A stretch of 64,000 nt of DNA from assembly GCA_040399685.1 (NCBI GenBank), contig JBBART010000013.1, positions 70,625-134,624 on the forward strand. The letters are read 5' to 3'. Positions 1-8,521 of the stretch are shown here, in pieces. Positions within the stretch are counted from its first letter, which is position 1, and each line of letters begins with the position of its first letter. Both the position numbers and the translations under genes were made by a program. This DNA comes from CAIQQQ01 sp040399685. GTDB taxonomy: Bacteria; Pseudomonadota; Alphaproteobacteria; Acetobacterales; Acetobacteraceae. The notes below the pieces were generated by a model, which worked only from the letters and a program-made list of their open reading frames with translations, searched no databases and was not told where the DNA came from.

Positions 1-551
1 GGCTCAGGAAAGGAGCTTCCATCAAATGTGAGGCCCAGCGCCTTGCGGGCGATGCTGTTGGCGCCATCGGCGGCCAGGACAAGAGCGGCGCTGGTGGTCT
101 CGCCGGCGCCGTCGGGGTGCCGCAGCACGGCTCTGACATTGTCCTGGTCAGGGGTGAGATGCTGGAGCGTTATGCCATGTTCCACCTCGATGGCGTGCGG
201 CTTCAGCGCCTGTGCGAGCAACGCCGCCGTCCGTGCCTGCGGCAGCACCGCCATGGGATGGTGTGACGGGATTCCGATGAAATCGATATCGGCCAAAGGC
301 TGCCACGCTTCGTGAAACCGAACACCGTGCACAATGCGCGCCTCTGCCAGCGCCAGCGCCGTCACGCCGCTTGCTTCGAGCAATTCCAGCGACCGTGGGT
401 TGAGGACCTGCGCCCGAGATATGGAATTGGGCGCAGCAGCACTGTCGATGAGGCGCGCGCGCACGCCGCGCTCGGCGAGGAACAGGGCGGCGGCCAGCCC
501 GGTTGTACCCGCCCCGATAATGAGAACCTCGCAGTCGGATGATGTTGCCAT
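1..551 (-). CDS. FAD-dependent monooxygenase (PheA/TfdB-like), C-terminus beyond window
   Basis: The minus-strand frame opens at an ATG at 551 and runs off the left edge without a stop, so about 183 N-terminal residues are visible. It begins with the dinucleotide-binding fold VLIIGAGTTGLAAALFLAERG (glycines of GxGxxG), then the ARLIDSAAAP strand end typical of FAD-binding hydroxylases of the PF01494 family. Later VLAADGANSIARK matches the conserved DG motif near the FAD pyrophosphate. Such enzymes hydroxylate aromatic or polyketide-like substrates with NAD(P)H and O2. The substrate cannot be told because the C-terminal half is missing. It is divergent from the next gene and shares a 120-base intergenic region with it. 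Confidence 0.8.
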   Translation of the reverse strand, partial: MATSSDCEVLIIGAGTTGLAAALFLAERGVRARLIDSAAAPNSISRAQVLNPRSLELLEASGVTALALAEARIVHGVRFHEAWQPLADIDFIGIPSHHPMAVLPQARTAALLAQALKPHAIEVEHGITLQHLTPDQDNVRAVLRHPDGAGETTSAALVLAADGANSIARKALGLTFDGSSFPE

Positions 552-673
552 GCAAAATCACTCCACTTTCGATGTATTCAAGGCGGGGAGTATAACACAG
601 TTCTGAATTGCGTTCTTCGTGGTGAATATTAAGTTTGACCTCGATGAGGCGGCCTGTTGGGCAAGGAGGGTTC

Positions 674-1069
674 GTGAACTCACTTCTCGAGCGGCGATAT
701 CTTGATCTTTTGTGGGCCTATAATTGCGGCAGCACAGGAGCGATTCAGGCGGTCAAGCACCGCCTGATGTTGGCGATGGTGGATTACCAAATCCGCCCCG
801 ACGCCGCTTTGTGCCTGCTGACATTGTACGACCAGATGATTTTGCGGCCCTATTACGGGTCTATCCCAAACCGCGACGGCTTTCCCGCCTCCGGCGATCT
901 GGAAAATGCTCACCCTGCGCCGGCGTTCGATGTGGTTCAGCGCAGCCTCGATGTCATTCTGGACCGCGCACGCCATGGCGGCTTCGAGGCGCCGATCTCG
1001 TCGCACAGCGTGTTGACCATCATTCAGGATGTGTGGCCGGAACTGAGCGACCTGTTCCATTGGGGGTAG
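674..1069 (+). CDS. Hypothetical protein, about 131 aa
   Basis: Short open frame with no domain I recognise. I chose the GTG at 674 (reads VNSLLERRYLDLLWAYN) because a strong AAGGAGGG Shine-Dalgarno lies at 663-670; TTG 635 and ATG 644 upstream lack one. The product is soluble and looks helical, rich in Leu and Arg, with no signal peptide or membrane segment. It ends 4 bases before the stop of the convergent LacI-type gene. Coding status rests on the ribosome binding site and an open frame in GC-rich DNA, so it is less certain than its neighbours. Confidence 0.5.
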   Translation: MNSLLERRYLDLLWAYNCGSTGAIQAVKHRLMLAMVDYQIRPDAALCLLTLYDQMILRPYYGSIPNRDGFPASGDLENAHPAPAFDVVQRSLDVILDRARHGGFEAPISSHSVLTIIQDVWPELSDLFHWG

Positions 1070-1073
1070 CCCA

Positions 1074-2114
1074 TCACCCCACGGGGGCTGGGCCCGTGCT
1101 GTCGCGCACCACCAACGGAACGGGAAGGCGGATATGGGGCGCATCTGTGGCCGTGGCGGCTCCGGACAGCGCCTCCACCAGCAACGCCGCCCCCTGCCTG
1201 CCCAACTCCCGGCGTGGCTGGCGGAAGGTGGTGAGCGTGGGTTCCACATAATCGGCGAAGGCAATGCCGTCGAACCCCACGACGGAGACGTCTCGGGGCA
1301 CGGACACGCCAGCGGCGCGGACGGATTTGAGAAAGCCGATCGCCATTTCGTCGTTGGCGGCGAACACGCCGGTGGGACGGCCGGGGGATGACAGGAAGGT
1401 CTGGGCCGCTGTTTCGCCGGCCGCGAAGGTGAAGTCTCCGGGATAGATGGATGCCTGCCTGCGGTCGATCCCGGCGGCGCGCAGGCCCTGCAGGAAACCG
1501 GCGCGGCGCTCGCGTTCCAGCACGTTGTCTTTCGGGCCGGCCACATACGCGAGCCTGCGGTGGCCGAGGGCTACCAGATACGCCACCGCCTCGATGGCGG
1601 CCTCCCGGTTCTGCGCGCCCACCTGCGGAAAATTGGCCCCGGGGATTGCCTCGCAGACGGCCACCATCGGCGTGCCGGTGTCCGACATCGACCGATCCAG
1701 CCCCTCCGGCACCCGGCCGTTGAGCAGGATCACGCCGTCCACCTGGCCGGATTGCACGATGCCGATCAGTTGCGGCTCTTTCTTGCGGGTCCGCGCCAGA
1801 TTGCCGATCAGCAGGCCGTATCCGTGTGCGGACAACTCCTCGTCAATGCCGCGCAGCACGTCCGCGAAGAACGGGTTGGCGATATCGGGCACCACCACCA
1901 GCACCAGCATCGTTCGCCGCGCGCGCAACGATCGTGCGGCGACGTTGGGGGTGTATCCGATGCTGCGCACGGCCTCCATCACCCGTGCCAGGGTGGCGGC
2001 GCGCAGCTGGCCTGGCGCCGTCAGCGCCCGGCTGACGGTGGCGGTGGACACACCGGCAAGCTGGGCCACGTCTGCGATGCGCGCTGTGCGCCGGTCGCCG
2101 GTTTCATCATCCAC
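1074..2114 (-). CDS. LacI-family transcriptional regulator
   Basis: An N-terminal helix-turn-helix of LacI type (IADVAQLAGVSTATVSRAL) and hinge helix (NVAARSLRARR) are followed by a periplasmic-binding-protein-like effector domain (VVPDIANPFFADVLRGID; GVFAANDEMAIGF; VVGFDGIAFADY). Length, about 346 aa, is normal. A GTG at 2114 has GGAGAG about 10 bases upstream; a TTG at 2132 is an alternative without a ribosome site. It is divergent from the sugar ABC operon starting at 2291, and the intergenic space holds a palindrome suited to a LacI dimer. It is therefore most likely the local repressor of the sugar operon, relieved by a sugar or pathway intermediate. Effector identity is unknown. Confidence 0.93.
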   Translation of the reverse strand: MDDETGDRRTARIADVAQLAGVSTATVSRALTAPGQLRAATLARVMEAVRSIGYTPNVAARSLRARRTMLVLVVVPDIANPFFADVLRGIDEELSAHGYGLLIGNLARTRKKEPQLIGIVQSGQVDGVILLNGRVPEGLDRSMSDTGTPMVAVCEAIPGANFPQVGAQNREAAIEAVAYLVALGHRRLAYVAGPKDNVLERERRAGFLQGLRAAGIDRRQASIYPGDFTFAAGETAAQTFLSSPGRPTGVFAANDEMAIGFLKSVRAAGVSVPRDVSVVGFDGIAFADYVEPTLTTFRQPRRELGRQGAALLVEALSGAATATDAPHIRLPVPLVVRDSTGPAPVG

Positions 2115-2164
2115 GACCTGTGATCTCTCCAACGATCTTGCCCATACATACCGGCAAAAAGTGA

Positions 2165-2193
2165 TTGTCAGTGAAAATGTAATCGATTACAGT
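2165..2193 (+). promoter_or_regulatory. Candidate promoter with overlapping LacI-type operator
   Basis: TTGTCA at 2165-2170 and TACAGT at 2188-2193 are 17 bases apart and would make a sigma70-type promoter for the sugar operon. The perfect 14-base palindrome TGTAATCGATTACA at 2178-2191 has a central CG, as LacI-family operators do, and overlaps the spacer and the -10 box, so binding would block RNA polymerase. It is the most conspicuous palindrome between the divergent regulator and transporter genes. The palindrome is seen directly; the promoter and the regulator pairing are inferred. Confidence 0.65.
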
Positions 2194-2290
2194 TTTTCTC
2201 AGGAAACCCGTTAGACGCTAGAGTGGCGCTGCGGCAAGAAAAATAAAACGTAAAAAGACCAACAAAAATAATAACATGAGGGAATACGTC

Positions 2291-3541
2291 ATGATCCGCA
2301 GCCTCGCAGCAGGCCTTTGCCTCGGCACCCTGCTCCTCGCCCCAGTCGCCTCCCACGCCCAGACCAAGCCGCAGCCGAAAGCGGAAGTTATTCATTGGTG
2401 GACCTCGGCCGGCGAATCGGCCGCCGTGAAGGTGTTCGCTGACCAGTTCACCAAGGCGGGCGGCATTTGGGTGGACATGGCGATCGCCGGCGGCGTCAAT
2501 GCGCGCACGGCCGCGATCAACGCCATTGTTGGCGGCAATCCGCCAACCGCCATGCAGTTCAACACCGGCAAGCAGTTCGACGATCTGGTTGAGAACGACT
2601 TTCTGGTGAACATGGACAGCCTGGCGAAGTCCGAAAAATGGGCGTCCATCATGCCAGCGGCCATCCTGGCGGCGGTGACGCGCGACGGCCACGCCTATGC
2701 GGTGCCGATCAACATTCATGGCCAGAACTGGCTGTTCACCTCCAACGCGGCGCTTGCCAAGGCGGGCGCCACGGCGCCGACCAATTGGGATGATCTGTTC
2801 CCGGCGCTCGACAAGCTGAAGGCGGCCGGCCTGATACCGTTGGCGTTCAGCGGTCAGAAGAACTGGGAGCGGGGCCTGTTCAACTCCGTGCTTGCTGGCA
2901 TGGGCGGCGGGGAGATGTTCACGGTATTCTGGGGCAAGCGCGACATTGCCACCATCAAAAGCCCGCAGTTCCGCACTGTGGTCGACACCTATCGTCGCCT
3001 GCACAACTACGTCGATGCAGGCGCCGCCGCGCGCAACTGGAACGACGCCACCGGCCTGCTGATCCAGGGCAAGGCGGGCATGCAGTTCATGGGCGATTGG
3101 GCCAAGGGCGAATTCTCCGCTGCCGGCCAGACGCCGGACAAGGAATATGGCTGCACCGTGCTGGGCGCCAAATCGGTCTCCTATCTGATGGGCGGCGACG
3201 TGTTCGCCTTCCCCAAGCAGAAGGACCCCACCAAGACCGCGACCCAGATGATGCTGGCCGGATTGCTGCTGGACCCTGCGACGCAGATCGCCTTCGCGCA
3301 GAAGAAGGGCTCGATCCCGGTTCGCCTCGACCTAGATACCTCCTCGCTCGATGCCTGCGCCCGCAAGGCGTCCGGCTGGCTGGCCGATCCCAAGACCCAG
3401 GTGCCGGCGAACGAGTTGCTGTCCCCACCGGCGCTGACGGGTGCGGTTGAAGACCTGATCTCGCAGTTCTGGAACGACCCGTCGATGACGGCCGACACGT
3501 TCATCGCCCGACTGGCCAGCACGATGGCGCAGCCGTTCTGA
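2291..3541 (+). CDS. Sugar ABC transporter substrate-binding protein
   Basis: Family 1 extracellular solute-binding protein (about 416 aa) that captures sugar in the periplasm. The start at ATG 2291 is preferred over ATG 2276: it has GAGGGA 7 bases upstream and gives a clean signal peptide (MIRSLAAGLCLGTLLLAP..ASHAQ). Mature features include VIHWWTSAGESAAVKVFADQF near the N-terminus, the GGNPPTAMQFNTG segment and LIQGKAGMQFMGDWAKGEF, typical of this family. It leads an operon with two permeases and an ATPase, followed by sugar-modifying enzymes, and lies just downstream of the LacI operator. Ligand probably a mono- or disaccharide or anhydrosugar. Confidence 0.93.
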   Translation: MIRSLAAGLCLGTLLLAPVASHAQTKPQPKAEVIHWWTSAGESAAVKVFADQFTKAGGIWVDMAIAGGVNARTAAINAIVGGNPPTAMQFNTGKQFDDLVENDFLVNMDSLAKSEKWASIMPAAILAAVTRDGHAYAVPINIHGQNWLFTSNAALAKAGATAPTNWDDLFPALDKLKAAGLIPLAFSGQKNWERGLFNSVLAGMGGGEMFTVFWGKRDIATIKSPQFRTVVDTYRRLHNYVDAGAAARNWNDATGLLIQGKAGMQFMGDWAKGEFSAAGQTPDKEYGCTVLGAKSVSYLMGGDVFAFPKQKDPTKTATQMMLAGLLLDPATQIAFAQKKGSIPVRLDLDTSSLDACARKASGWLADPKTQVPANELLSPPALTGAVEDLISQFWNDPSMTADTFIARLASTMAQPF

Positions 3542-3596
3542 CAGACGCGTGGGCCGCTTCCGTTCCGGGAGCGGCCCGTCGGTGGAGAGCGCTTTG

Positions 3597-4496
3597 ATGA
3601 AAAATCCAATGCGTCGCAAGATCGGCTCACGCGTGCCTGCCCAGATTGCCCTGGTGCCGGCGGTGATGGTGGCCCTGGTGGTCTATTGCGGCTCAACCCT
3701 GTGGACGGTGTGGATCTCCATGACCAGTTCACGGATGTTGCCCAATTCCAACTTCGTGGGGCTGCGTCAGTATTCGAGCCTGATGGGCAATGAGCGATGG
3801 AGCACGTCCGTCAGCAATGTGCTGCTGTTCGGCGGTCTGTTCGTGGCAGCGTCGTTGACCATCGGCTTTTTACTGGCGGTGTTGATCGACCAGCGGGTAA
3901 GGGCCGAGAACCTGCTGCGCTCGGTGTTTATGTATCCGTTCTCGATGTCGTTCATCGTCACCGGCCTTGCCTGGCGCTGGCTGTTGGACCCAACATTGGG
4001 CATCGAGAAGCTGCTGCATGACATTGGCTTTGCGTCCGCCCATTTCGACTGGATCGTGCGGCCGGATCGCGTGATTTATACTTTGGTTCTGGCGGCGGTG
4101 TGGCACGCGTCGGGCCTGGTGATGGCGATCATGCTGGCCGGGTTGCGCGGTGTGGACACCGAGATCTGGAAGGCCGCCCGCGTTGACGGTCTGCCAGTGT
4201 GGCGCACATATGTTTCGATTGTCATTCCGATGATGGCCGGCAGTTTCGCCACCGCCGGAGTGTTGCTGTCCACCAGCGTGGTGCGGCTTTATGACCTCGC
4301 GGTGGCCATGACCAATGGCGGGCCTGGCATATCGTCCGAAGTTCCGGCCAAGTTTGTGATGGATCATTTGTTCGAGCGCGGAAACGTGGGCCTTGCCACG
4401 GCGGCCGCCACCACAATGCTGATGACGGTGATCGCCGTGATTGCTCCCTGGCTTTACTGGCAAAGCCGCCAGCGCGCAGCGGGAAAACTGACATGA
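3597..4496 (+). CDS. Sugar ABC transporter permease (MalF/UgpA-like)
   Basis: Integral membrane permease of the carbohydrate uptake 1 group. Six predicted helices begin after a short cytoplasmic N-terminus (QIALVPAVMVALVVYCGSTL). The cytoplasmic EAA loop that docks on the ATPase reads EIWKAARVDGLPVWRTYVSI, near residue 185. I chose ATG 3597 (MKNPMRRK) because GGAGAG lies just upstream; the longer GTG-started frame at 3549 would add a non-hydrophobic tail. The stop overlaps the next permease start by 4 bases (ATGA), indicating translational coupling. Confidence 0.92.
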   Translation: MKNPMRRKIGSRVPAQIALVPAVMVALVVYCGSTLWTVWISMTSSRMLPNSNFVGLRQYSSLMGNERWSTSVSNVLLFGGLFVAASLTIGFLLAVLIDQRVRAENLLRSVFMYPFSMSFIVTGLAWRWLLDPTLGIEKLLHDIGFASAHFDWIVRPDRVIYTLVLAAVWHASGLVMAIMLAGLRGVDTEIWKAARVDGLPVWRTYVSIVIPMMAGSFATAGVLLSTSVVRLYDLAVAMTNGGPGISSEVPAKFVMDHLFERGNVGLATAAATTMLMTVIAVIAPWLYWQSRQRAAGKLT

Positions 4497-5380
4497 CCGC
4501 GATCTCCACGCCCAGCGGGCGCAAGCCGAAACACACCAGCACCGGGCGCATCGGCCTATACGCATTGTTGCTGATCAGCGCGTTATTTTTCCTGACGCCG
4601 CTGTATGTGATGCTGGTCACGTCGCTGAAATCGATGCCCGAAATCCGCCTCGGCAACATCTTGTCCTTGCCCCAGCATGTGACGCTGGATGCCTGGTTCA
4701 CGGCGTGGTCTTCGGCCTGCACGGGATTGACGTGCAACGGCATCAGCGTCGGCTTCTGGAATTCCATCCGTATTCTGGTGCCCAGCGTGATCGTGTCGAT
4801 CTCGGTGGGGGCACTCACCGGATACACGCTGTCATTCTGGCGGCCACGTGGGGCGAAGCTGCTGTTCGGCATGTTGCTGATTGCGGCGTTCATACCTTAT
4901 CAGGTGTTCATCTATCCGCTGGTGCGCGTGTTCAGCCAGGTGGGGTTGAACAACTCGCTGCCGGGCATTGTGATCGTGCACACGATCTTCGGCCTGCCGA
5001 CCATGACCTTGCTGTTTCGCAATCACTTCGCGGCCCTGCCGATGGAGCTGTTTCGCGCGGCCCGCGTCGACGGCGCTGGGTTTTGGCGGATTTTCGGCCA
5101 GATCATGATGCCGATGGCGGTGCCCATCCTCGTCGTGGCGGTCATTCTGCAGGTCACGGGCATCTGGAACGACTTCATCCTCGGCCTGGTGTTTGCCGGG
5201 CGGGAGAACCTGCCGATGACCGTGCAACTCAACAACATCGTCAACTCGACCCAGGGCGAGCGGACCTACAACGTCGATATGGCAGCCACCTTGCTGACGG
5301 CCATTGTGCCGCTGGTTGTCTATTTCGGCTCGGGCCGCTGGTTCGTCCGCGGCATCGCCGCCGGCGCTGTGAAAGGCTGA
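4493..5380 (+). CDS. Sugar ABC transporter permease (MalG/UgpE-like)
   Basis: Second permease of the importer, about 295 aa with six predicted helices (LYALLLISALFFLTPLYVML first). The EAA loop is ELFRAARVDGAGFWRIFGQI near residue 190, followed by a helix ending in WNDFILGLVFAG, both hallmarks of the MalG side. The start overlaps the upstream permease by 4 bases, so the two are probably made in equal amounts. It forms the membrane heterodimer with the 3597-4496 product and is powered by the ATPase gene that starts 5 bases downstream. Confidence 0.93.
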   Translation: MTAISTPSGRKPKHTSTGRIGLYALLLISALFFLTPLYVMLVTSLKSMPEIRLGNILSLPQHVTLDAWFTAWSSACTGLTCNGISVGFWNSIRILVPSVIVSISVGALTGYTLSFWRPRGAKLLFGMLLIAAFIPYQVFIYPLVRVFSQVGLNNSLPGIVIVHTIFGLPTMTLLFRNHFAALPMELFRAARVDGAGFWRIFGQIMMPMAVPILVVAVILQVTGIWNDFILGLVFAGRENLPMTVQLNNIVNSTQGERTYNVDMAATLLTAIVPLVVYFGSGRWFVRGIAAGAVKG

Positions 5381-5385
5381 ATATC

Positions 5386-6486
5386 GTGACCCCTCATAGC
5401 CAAGTTGCCAGCCAGATCTCGTTGCGCGGCATCGAGATCTCGTATGGATCTTTTCAAGTTCTGGAGCGGTTGGATCTGGAGGTCGCGCAATCCGAGTTCC
5501 TGGTGCTGCTCGGCCCCTCCGGCTGCGGCAAATCCACGCTGCTGAACGCCATCGCCGGGCTGACCGAGGTCGATGACGGCCAGATCTGGATCGGTGGCCG
5601 CAACGTGACGTGGGAGGAGCCGAAGGATCGCGGCATCGCGATGGTGTTCCAGTCCTACGCGCTGTATCCGCGCATGAGCGTGCTCGGCAACATGTCGTTC
5701 GGCCTGCAGGTGGCGGGCATGAAGCGCGCCGAGATCGACCAGCGGGTGCGCGACGCGGCGGAAATTCTGCGCATCACCGAATTGCTGGATCGCAAACCTT
5801 CTGAACTGTCTGGCGGGCAACGCCAACGGGTGGCGATCGGGCGGGCTTTGGTGCGCGATGCCGGGGTGTTCCTGTTCGACGAACCGCTGTCCAACCTCGA
5901 TGCCCAGTTGCGGGCCGAGTTGCGCACCGAAATCAAGCGCCTGCACCAGCGGCTGGGAGCGACGATGATCTTCGTCACCCATGACCAGATCGAGGCGCTC
6001 ACCTTGGCCGACCGCATCGCGGTGATGCGCGACCGCCGCATTCAGCAGCTTGGCCCGCCGCAGGAGATCTATAACCGGCCCGCCAACCGCTTCGTGGCCA
6101 GCTTCGTGGGCTCGCCGGGGATGAGCTTTCTTCCCGGCCACATCACGCATGATGCGAACGGCATTGCATTTCGGGCCGCTGATCTGGTGGTCCGTCTGGA
6201 GCCGGGCATCTTCACGGAACCTCCGCAGGACGGCCTGCCGGTCGAACTCGGCATTCGCCCGGAACACGTCGTGCTGGCACCGGGGGCTGCGGACACCCAC
6301 GCGGCGCCGGTGGAACTGGTTGAGCCGATGGGCAGCGACCTGCTGGTCTGGACCCGCCTCGGCGGCAGCCCGCTGACCATTCGCCTGCCCGCCGAAACCG
6401 CCGTTGCGGTGGGCGATCACCTGCCGTTGGCGCTGCCGGCGCACCGGTTGAATTTCTTCGACATCGCCACCGGCCAGCGTCTCTGA
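5386..6486 (+). CDS. Sugar ABC transporter ATP-binding protein (MalK/UgpC-like)
   Basis: Cytoplasmic ATPase of about 366 aa. Walker A is GPSGCGKST, the Q-loop MVFQSYALYPRMSV, the ABC signature LSGGQRQRVAIGRALV, Walker B VFLFDEPLSN and the switch histidine VTHDQIEAL. A C-terminal OB-like regulatory domain follows (LGIRPEHVVLAPGAAD), as in MalK and UgpC, where it can bind regulators. The GTG at 5386 (VTPHSQVASQ) is the start, with GAAAGG 9 bases upstream, because the frame further upstream is a shadow of the permease. It completes the importer. Confidence 0.93.
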   Translation: MTPHSQVASQISLRGIEISYGSFQVLERLDLEVAQSEFLVLLGPSGCGKSTLLNAIAGLTEVDDGQIWIGGRNVTWEEPKDRGIAMVFQSYALYPRMSVLGNMSFGLQVAGMKRAEIDQRVRDAAEILRITELLDRKPSELSGGQRQRVAIGRALVRDAGVFLFDEPLSNLDAQLRAELRTEIKRLHQRLGATMIFVTHDQIEALTLADRIAVMRDRRIQQLGPPQEIYNRPANRFVASFVGSPGMSFLPGHITHDANGIAFRAADLVVRLEPGIFTEPPQDGLPVELGIRPEHVVLAPGAADTHAAPVELVEPMGSDLLVWTRLGGSPLTIRLPAETAVAVGDHLPLALPAHRLNFFDIATGQRL

Positions 6487-6513
6487 CCGGCCATTTCCCA
6501 AAGGAAAAGTAAG

Positions 6514-7266
6514 ATGACCACGCCAGCGATTTCCTATCAGCTATATTCCTCGCGCAACTTTCCGGATTTGGCCCGTCAGACGAAGATGCTGGCCGATCTC
6601 GGCATCAGGCATGTCGAGCCGTTCGGCGGATTGGTAGCCGATCTGCCGGCCTTGCAGGACGCGATGGCGGCCAACGGACTGACCGCGCCCACCGCCCATA
6701 TCGGCGCACCCAGCTGGCGTGAGGATTGCGATGACATCATCGCCAAATTGAAGAGCCTCGGCGTGAAGACCGCGATTGTCCCCGCCGTGCCGCCGGCAGA
6801 ACGCACGCAGGACATTGAAGGCTGGAAGGCGCTGGGCCGCGAGATCGCCGGTTATCAGAAGCGCTGCGCCGATCAGGGGATGGAATTCGCGTGGCACAAC
6901 CATCACTTCGAATTCGCCCAACTGCCGGACGGCTCCTATCCGATCGAGTGGATTTTGGGGGAAGACCCTGCCGTGAAATGGCAGTGCGACATCGCCTGGG
7001 TGATCCGTGGCGGCCAGAACCCGGCTGACTGGATCAGCAAATACAGCGCGCGCATCGTCAGCTTCCACGTGAAGGATCTGGCGCCGGAAGGCCAGTGCAC
7101 CGATGAGGATGGCTGGGCCGATGTGGGCCACGGCGTGATCGCCTGGCAGGCCTTACTGCCGTTGATGCGCGCAACGCCGTCGCCGGTGTGGACGTTGGAG
7201 CATGACAACCCCAACGACGATGCCCGCTTCGCGCGCCGTTCGTTCGCAACCGTCAAGGCGTGGTGA
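6514..7266 (+). CDS. Xylose-isomerase-like TIM barrel (sugar phosphate isomerase/epimerase family)
   Basis: About 250 aa, PF01261-type barrel. Putative metal ligands are spread over the barrel: the His pair in FAWHNHHFEF, the Asp in CDIAWVIRGG, His in FHVKDLAP, and the Glu in TLEHDNPNDD. Members isomerise or epimerise sugars, or act as lyases/hydratases on 3-keto-glycosides. It follows the transporter after 27 bases (AAGGAAAAG ribosome site) and is followed by a Gfo/Idh dehydrogenase 5 bases downstream. The context suggests it works on an oxidised sugar made by that dehydrogenase. The reaction cannot be fixed from sequence. Confidence 0.85.
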   Translation: MTTPAISYQLYSSRNFPDLARQTKMLADLGIRHVEPFGGLVADLPALQDAMAANGLTAPTAHIGAPSWREDCDDIIAKLKSLGVKTAIVPAVPPAERTQDIEGWKALGREIAGYQKRCADQGMEFAWHNHHFEFAQLPDGSYPIEWILGEDPAVKWQCDIAWVIRGGQNPADWISKYSARIVSFHVKDLAPEGQCTDEDGWADVGHGVIAWQALLPLMRATPSPVWTLEHDNPNDDARFARRSFATVKAW

Positions 7267-7271
7267 GCGAC

Positions 7272-8450
7272 ATGGCAAAGGAATCTGGCGTGAAAGAGTT
7301 GGGTGTAGGCGTTGTCGGCTGCGGCGTGATCTCGTCGATCTATATGCAGAACATGCCGTTGTTCGCTGGCATCAAACTGGTCGCGTGCGCCGATATGCGG
7401 CCGGATGTGGCGCAGGCGCAGGGTGCAAAATTCGGCGTCGACGGTCTCGGCGTGGATGCGCTGCTGGCGCGGGACGATATCGATGTGGTCGTCAATCTCA
7501 CGGTGCCGAACGCGCATTATGCCGTCAGCCACGCGGCGTTGACCGCCGGCAAGCATGTGTTCACCGAAAAGCCGCTTTGCGCGTCGTTGGAAGATGGCCG
7601 CAAACTGGTGGCTGAGGCGGACGCGCGTGGCCTGCATCTGGGCTGTGCACCGGACACGTTCCTCGGCGCTGGCGGTCGTCTGGCGCGGCAGATGATCGAC
7701 ACGGGGAAGGTGGGCAAGATTCTGTCCGGCACAGCCATTCTGCTGTCGCGCGGCATGGAGCATTGGCATCCTGATCCGGAGTTCTTCTTCAAGCCCGGCG
7801 GTGGGCCGATCTTGGATATTGCACCGTATTATTTCGCGGCCCTCGTCAATCTGCTCGGCCCGGTGGCGCGGGTGCAGGCGCAGGCCCAGATCGGGCTGGC
7901 CGAACGCATCGTCACCGCGGCCGGACCGCGCGTGGGCGATCGGATCAAGGTGGAAACACCCACCACGGTGATGGCGCTGCTCGAATTCGGCAGCGGCGCA
8001 CAGGTGTCGTTGATGATGAGCTGGGATGTGCATCGCCAAAGCCATCCGGGCATTGAACTCTATGGCACCGAAGGCTCGATGCGGGTGCCCGATCCGAATT
8101 TCTTCGGCGGCGCCATCGAGTTCACCGAGGGCGGTGGCGACTGGCAGAGTGCGAGTTCCGCCGACATGCCGTATGGCCGGCCCAACTGGCGTTCACCGTC
8201 CTGGCCCGCGACGCGTGCGGATCAGGCGAATTATCGCTGCCTGGGGCTGGCGGAAATGGCCCGCTCGATTGCCGAGGACACCCCGCATCGCAGCTCCGGC
8301 CGCGTGGCCTTGCATGTGCTGGAGGCGATGTACGCCGTGCTTCAGGCTGCTGAAACCCGCACCACCATCGAGGTCGGCACGCAGATCGAACGGTCGCCGG
8401 CTTTGTCGGATGACGATGCGCGGCTGTTGGCGCGGTTGGAAGCGATTTAA
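7272..8450 (+). CDS. Gfo/Idh/MocA-family NAD(P)-dependent oxidoreductase
   Basis: About 392 aa. The N-terminal Rossmann domain starts GVGVVGCGVISSIYMQ; the conserved EKP signature appears as FTEKPLCASLEDG near residue 100, its Lys being the usual catalytic base. The C-terminal alpha/beta domain carries the GGGPILDIAPYY motif, matching the GGGxLxDxGxH consensus with Tyr in place of His. I start at ATG 7272; the in-frame GTG at 7260 would overlap the previous gene by 7 bases. Such enzymes oxidise a sugar hydroxyl, often at C3, or reduce the keto form back. It is one of two paralogues in the operon and shares little obvious sequence with the one at 9584. Confidence 0.88.
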   Translation: MAKESGVKELGVGVVGCGVISSIYMQNMPLFAGIKLVACADMRPDVAQAQGAKFGVDGLGVDALLARDDIDVVVNLTVPNAHYAVSHAALTAGKHVFTEKPLCASLEDGRKLVAEADARGLHLGCAPDTFLGAGGRLARQMIDTGKVGKILSGTAILLSRGMEHWHPDPEFFFKPGGGPILDIAPYYFAALVNLLGPVARVQAQAQIGLAERIVTAAGPRVGDRIKVETPTTVMALLEFGSGAQVSLMMSWDVHRQSHPGIELYGTEGSMRVPDPNFFGGAIEFTEGGGDWQSASSADMPYGRPNWRSPSWPATRADQANYRCLGLAEMARSIAEDTPHRSSGRVALHVLEAMYAVLQAAETRTTIEVGTQIERSPALSDDDARLLARLEAI

Positions 8451-8459
8451 GGGGAAGAG

Positions 8460-8492
8460 TTCTTTTTCTTCAGAAAAAGAAGATTTTTTCTG
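8460..8492 (+). other. AT-rich intra-operon hairpin with two alternative pairings
   Basis: TTCTTTTTCT (8460-8469) is the exact reverse complement of AGAAAAAGAA (8472-8481), giving a stem with a tiny loop. The same A-rich arm can also pair with TTTTTTCT just downstream (8484-8491). It lies in the 71-base gap before the second isomerase gene, followed by an AT-rich stretch ending in GAAAGG. It has no GC-rich stem, so it is a weak terminator at best; an RNA processing or attenuation site is possible. The repeats are seen directly, the role is inferred. Confidence 0.5.
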
Positions 8493-8521
8493 AATAATAT
8501 TGATATCGAAAGGCCACGACC

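Noticed and set aside
680..1546. Long minus-strand frame of 288 codons across two genes
   Set aside because: It runs through the small gene at 674 and the antisense of the LacI regulator; its sequence has no family pattern.
4705..5385. 227-codon upstream extension of the sugar ATPase frame
   Set aside because: It is an out-of-frame reading of the permease gene; ATPase homology starts only after GTG 5386.
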